This document shows, piece after piece, positions 62,819 to 64,000 of a stretch of 64,000 nt of DNA (position 1 is the stretch's first letter; every line of letters begins with the position of its first letter). The notes under the pieces are model-generated. The model had not been told where the DNA came from. It worked only from the letters and a program-made list of their open reading frames with translations, and did not search any database. The translations under genes and the position numbers were made by a program. The stretch spans positions 2,294,001 to 2,358,000 of the forward strand of contig NZ_CP011454.1 of NCBI RefSeq assembly GCF_000695095.2, read 5' to 3'. Origin of the DNA: Gemmatimonas phototrophica. Its GTDB lineage: Bacteria > Gemmatimonadota > Gemmatimonadetes > Gemmatimonadales > Gemmatimonadaceae.

Positions 62819-62892
62819 GGGCGCGTAGCTCAGCTGGTTAGAGCGCTGCTTTCACACAGCAGAGGTCCGGGGTTCGAGTCCCTGCGCGCCCA
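62819..62892 (+). tRNA. tRNA-Val(CAC)
   Basis: 74 nt. Acceptor GGGCGCG/CGCGCCC, D arm TAGCTCAGCTGGTTAGAGC, anticodon stem CTGCT/AGCAG with loop TTCACAC (anticodon CAC), T arm CGGGGTTCGAGTCCCTG. No encoded CCA. Confidence 0.95.
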
Positions 62893-62897
62893 TACGG

Positions 62898-62930
62898 AAC
62901 GGCCGGTGATCTGACGATCACCGGCCGTTT
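62898..62930 (+). terminator. Rho-independent terminator after tRNA-Val
   Basis: Perfect 14-bp stem (arms 62898-62911 and 62916-62929) with a 4-nt loop and short TTT tail. It also lies 31 nt beyond the convergent hflX stop and may end both. Confidence 0.75.
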
Positions 62931-62960
62931 GCGTTGTGCCCACCAGCAAGCCCGCGCGAT

Positions 62961-64000
62961 TTATGGCAACGGGACAGCAGCGACGTTAGGGGACGTGGAA
63001 CGCGTGACCCCCTGCGTAACGATGACCCGCACCCCGGACTGCCGAAGCCGTCCAATCGTGCGTTCGTCGAGCCGCGCGCGAAGCACGATGACATCGTCGT
63101 CGGCGCGCTGATCCAGCACCTCTCCATCCCGATGCACTTCGGCGATCAGTCGCCCATTGGCGGCCGGGATATGGACCTCGAGAATGGGGCGCTGATTGCG
63201 CATGCTGTGCAACAACGTCGCCTTGAGGCCGTCGAGCCCACCCGGCTCCAGGGCAGACACGAACAGCGAATTCGGCATCAGATTGGCCACGCGCTCGCGA
63301 ACCGACGAGGCATCCTCGGCGGATATCGCATCCATCTTGTTCATCACGTAGGTGAGTGGTCGCTCGGACAATCCCAGGTCATTCAGGACGCCGTCCACGA
63401 CGTCACGTTGTTCCTCCCACGCCGGATGACTGGAGTCGATCACGTGCAACAGCAGATCCGCTTCGCGAGCTTCTGAAAGTGTGGCCCGGAATGATGCCAC
63501 CAGATGGTGAGGCAACTTGCGAATGAAACCCACGGTATCCGTCAACAACACCGTATAGCCATCACCGACTTCCACTTCACGCGTCAATGGATCGAGCGTG
63601 GCAAACAGTCGATCTTCGACAAACACATCGGAATCGTTGGCCATGCTGCGCAGGATGGACGATTTCCCGGCGTTGGTGTACCCGACCAGCGCCACCCGGA
63701 AATGAGTGTGCCGCCCCTGGCGCTGCACCTCGCGCGCCCGCTCGACGTCGGCCAGTCGTTCTTTGAGAATGCGGATGCGATGCTGAATGAGTCGGCGATC
63801 CGTTTCCAGCTGCGTTTCACCTGGACCACGCATACCGATACCACCTCGCATCTTCTCAAGGTGGGTCCACATCCGCGTGAGGCGAGGCAACAGGTACTCC
63901 AGCTGCGCCAACTCCACCTGCATTCTCGCTTCGTTCGAGCGGGCCCGCGTGGCAAAGATGTCGAGAATGAGCTCGGCACGATCCATCACGCGCGTATTGA
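62961..64000 (-). CDS. hflX: GTPase HflX, partial (N-terminus outside the window)
   Basis: 346 residues of the C-terminal part are visible; the frame continues through the right window edge (codons reading NTRVMDRAELILDIF), so the annotated start is off-window. GMRGPGETQLETDRRLI is the HflX linker signature, VALVGYTNAGKSSILRSM the P-loop, LLTDTVGFIRKLPHHLVASF the G3 region and YVMNKMDAI the NKxD motif. HflX rescues or splits ribosomes under stress. Missing only the N-terminal part of the glycine-rich domain. Confidence 0.95.
   Translation of the reverse strand, partial: NTRVMDRAELILDIFATRARSNEARMQVELAQLEYLLPRLTRMWTHLEKMRGGIGMRGPGETQLETDRRLIQHRIRILKERLADVERAREVQRQGRHTHFRVALVGYTNAGKSSILRSMANDSDVFVEDRLFATLDPLTREVEVGDGYTVLLTDTVGFIRKLPHHLVASFRATLSEAREADLLLHVIDSSHPAWEEQRDVVDGVLNDLGLSERPLTYVMNKMDAISAEDASSVRERVANLMPNSLFVSALEPGGLDGLKATLLHSMRNQRPILEVHIPAANGRLIAEVHRDGEVLDQRADDDVIVLRARLDERTIGRLRQSGVRVIVTQGVTRSTSPNVAAVPLP

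Overview
The window is a high-GC bacterial chromosome segment made almost entirely of housekeeping genes in long co-directional arrays, nearly all on the minus strand. Diderm features (an outer-membrane-type beta-rich protein, a TonB-like C-terminal domain protein, a heptose-7-phosphate kinase) together with HrcA, Rex, RNase Y, MutS2, a fused AroA-Cmk and the lack of CCA in the tRNA genes suggest a Gemmatimonas-like member of the Gemmatimonadota. That assignment is inference from gene content; no 16S gene is present.

Layout: (1) 1-2542: truncated acyl-CoA carboxylase beta subunit, a TonB-like periplasmic protein and a membrane protein. (2) 2687-12526, minus: a lysine/diaminopimelate operon read M20 desuccinylase, asd, lysC, dapB, dapA, dapD, then fused aroA-cmk and rpsA (six S1 domains, with its own promoter). 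(3) 12912-15733: a decayed 2.7-kb integrative element in the 3' end of tRNA-Leu(TAA), bounded by perfect 58-bp direct repeats. It holds a frameshifted HNH nuclease, two exported-protein genes (one a lipoprotein with a zinc-protease HExxH motif), and excisionase and integrase remnants. (4) 15871-19692: tRNA-Gly, a six-hairpin glycosidase-like protein and a predicted outer-membrane protein. (5) 19668-34829, minus: infC (AUU start behind an attenuator-like terminator), rpmI, rplT, pheS, pheT, a coiled-coil protein, zapA, a 6S-RNA-like segment, rny, folD, xseA, xseB, ispA, dxs, nadK, recN.

(6) 35150-37784: an MBL-fold hydrolase and a DnaQ-like exonuclease, divergent from rex, which has a perfect Rex operator in front of it. 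(7) 37806-51032, minus: rpsU, yqeY, mutS2, dnaG, a zinc-ribbon coiled-coil protein, recJ, rsmD, coaD, pta, a three-gene partner-switching module (STAS, HATPase, PP2C phosphatase) and rsmA. (8) 51265-61476, minus: an EamA transporter, asparaginase, a CMD-like protein, obg, dprA, hemW, hrcA, dnaJ, prmA, rsmE and a HIT protein. (9) 61511-64000: heptose kinase, tRNA-CAT, tRNA-Val(CAC), and hflX cut by the window edge.

Genes inside arrays typically overlap by 4 nt (ATGA) or 1 nt, so most are probably co-transcribed and translationally coupled. Sigma70-like promoters with 16-17-nt spacers are visible at several array heads. Three genes have a -10-like hexamer exactly 6 nt before the start codon, suggesting leaderless transcripts.
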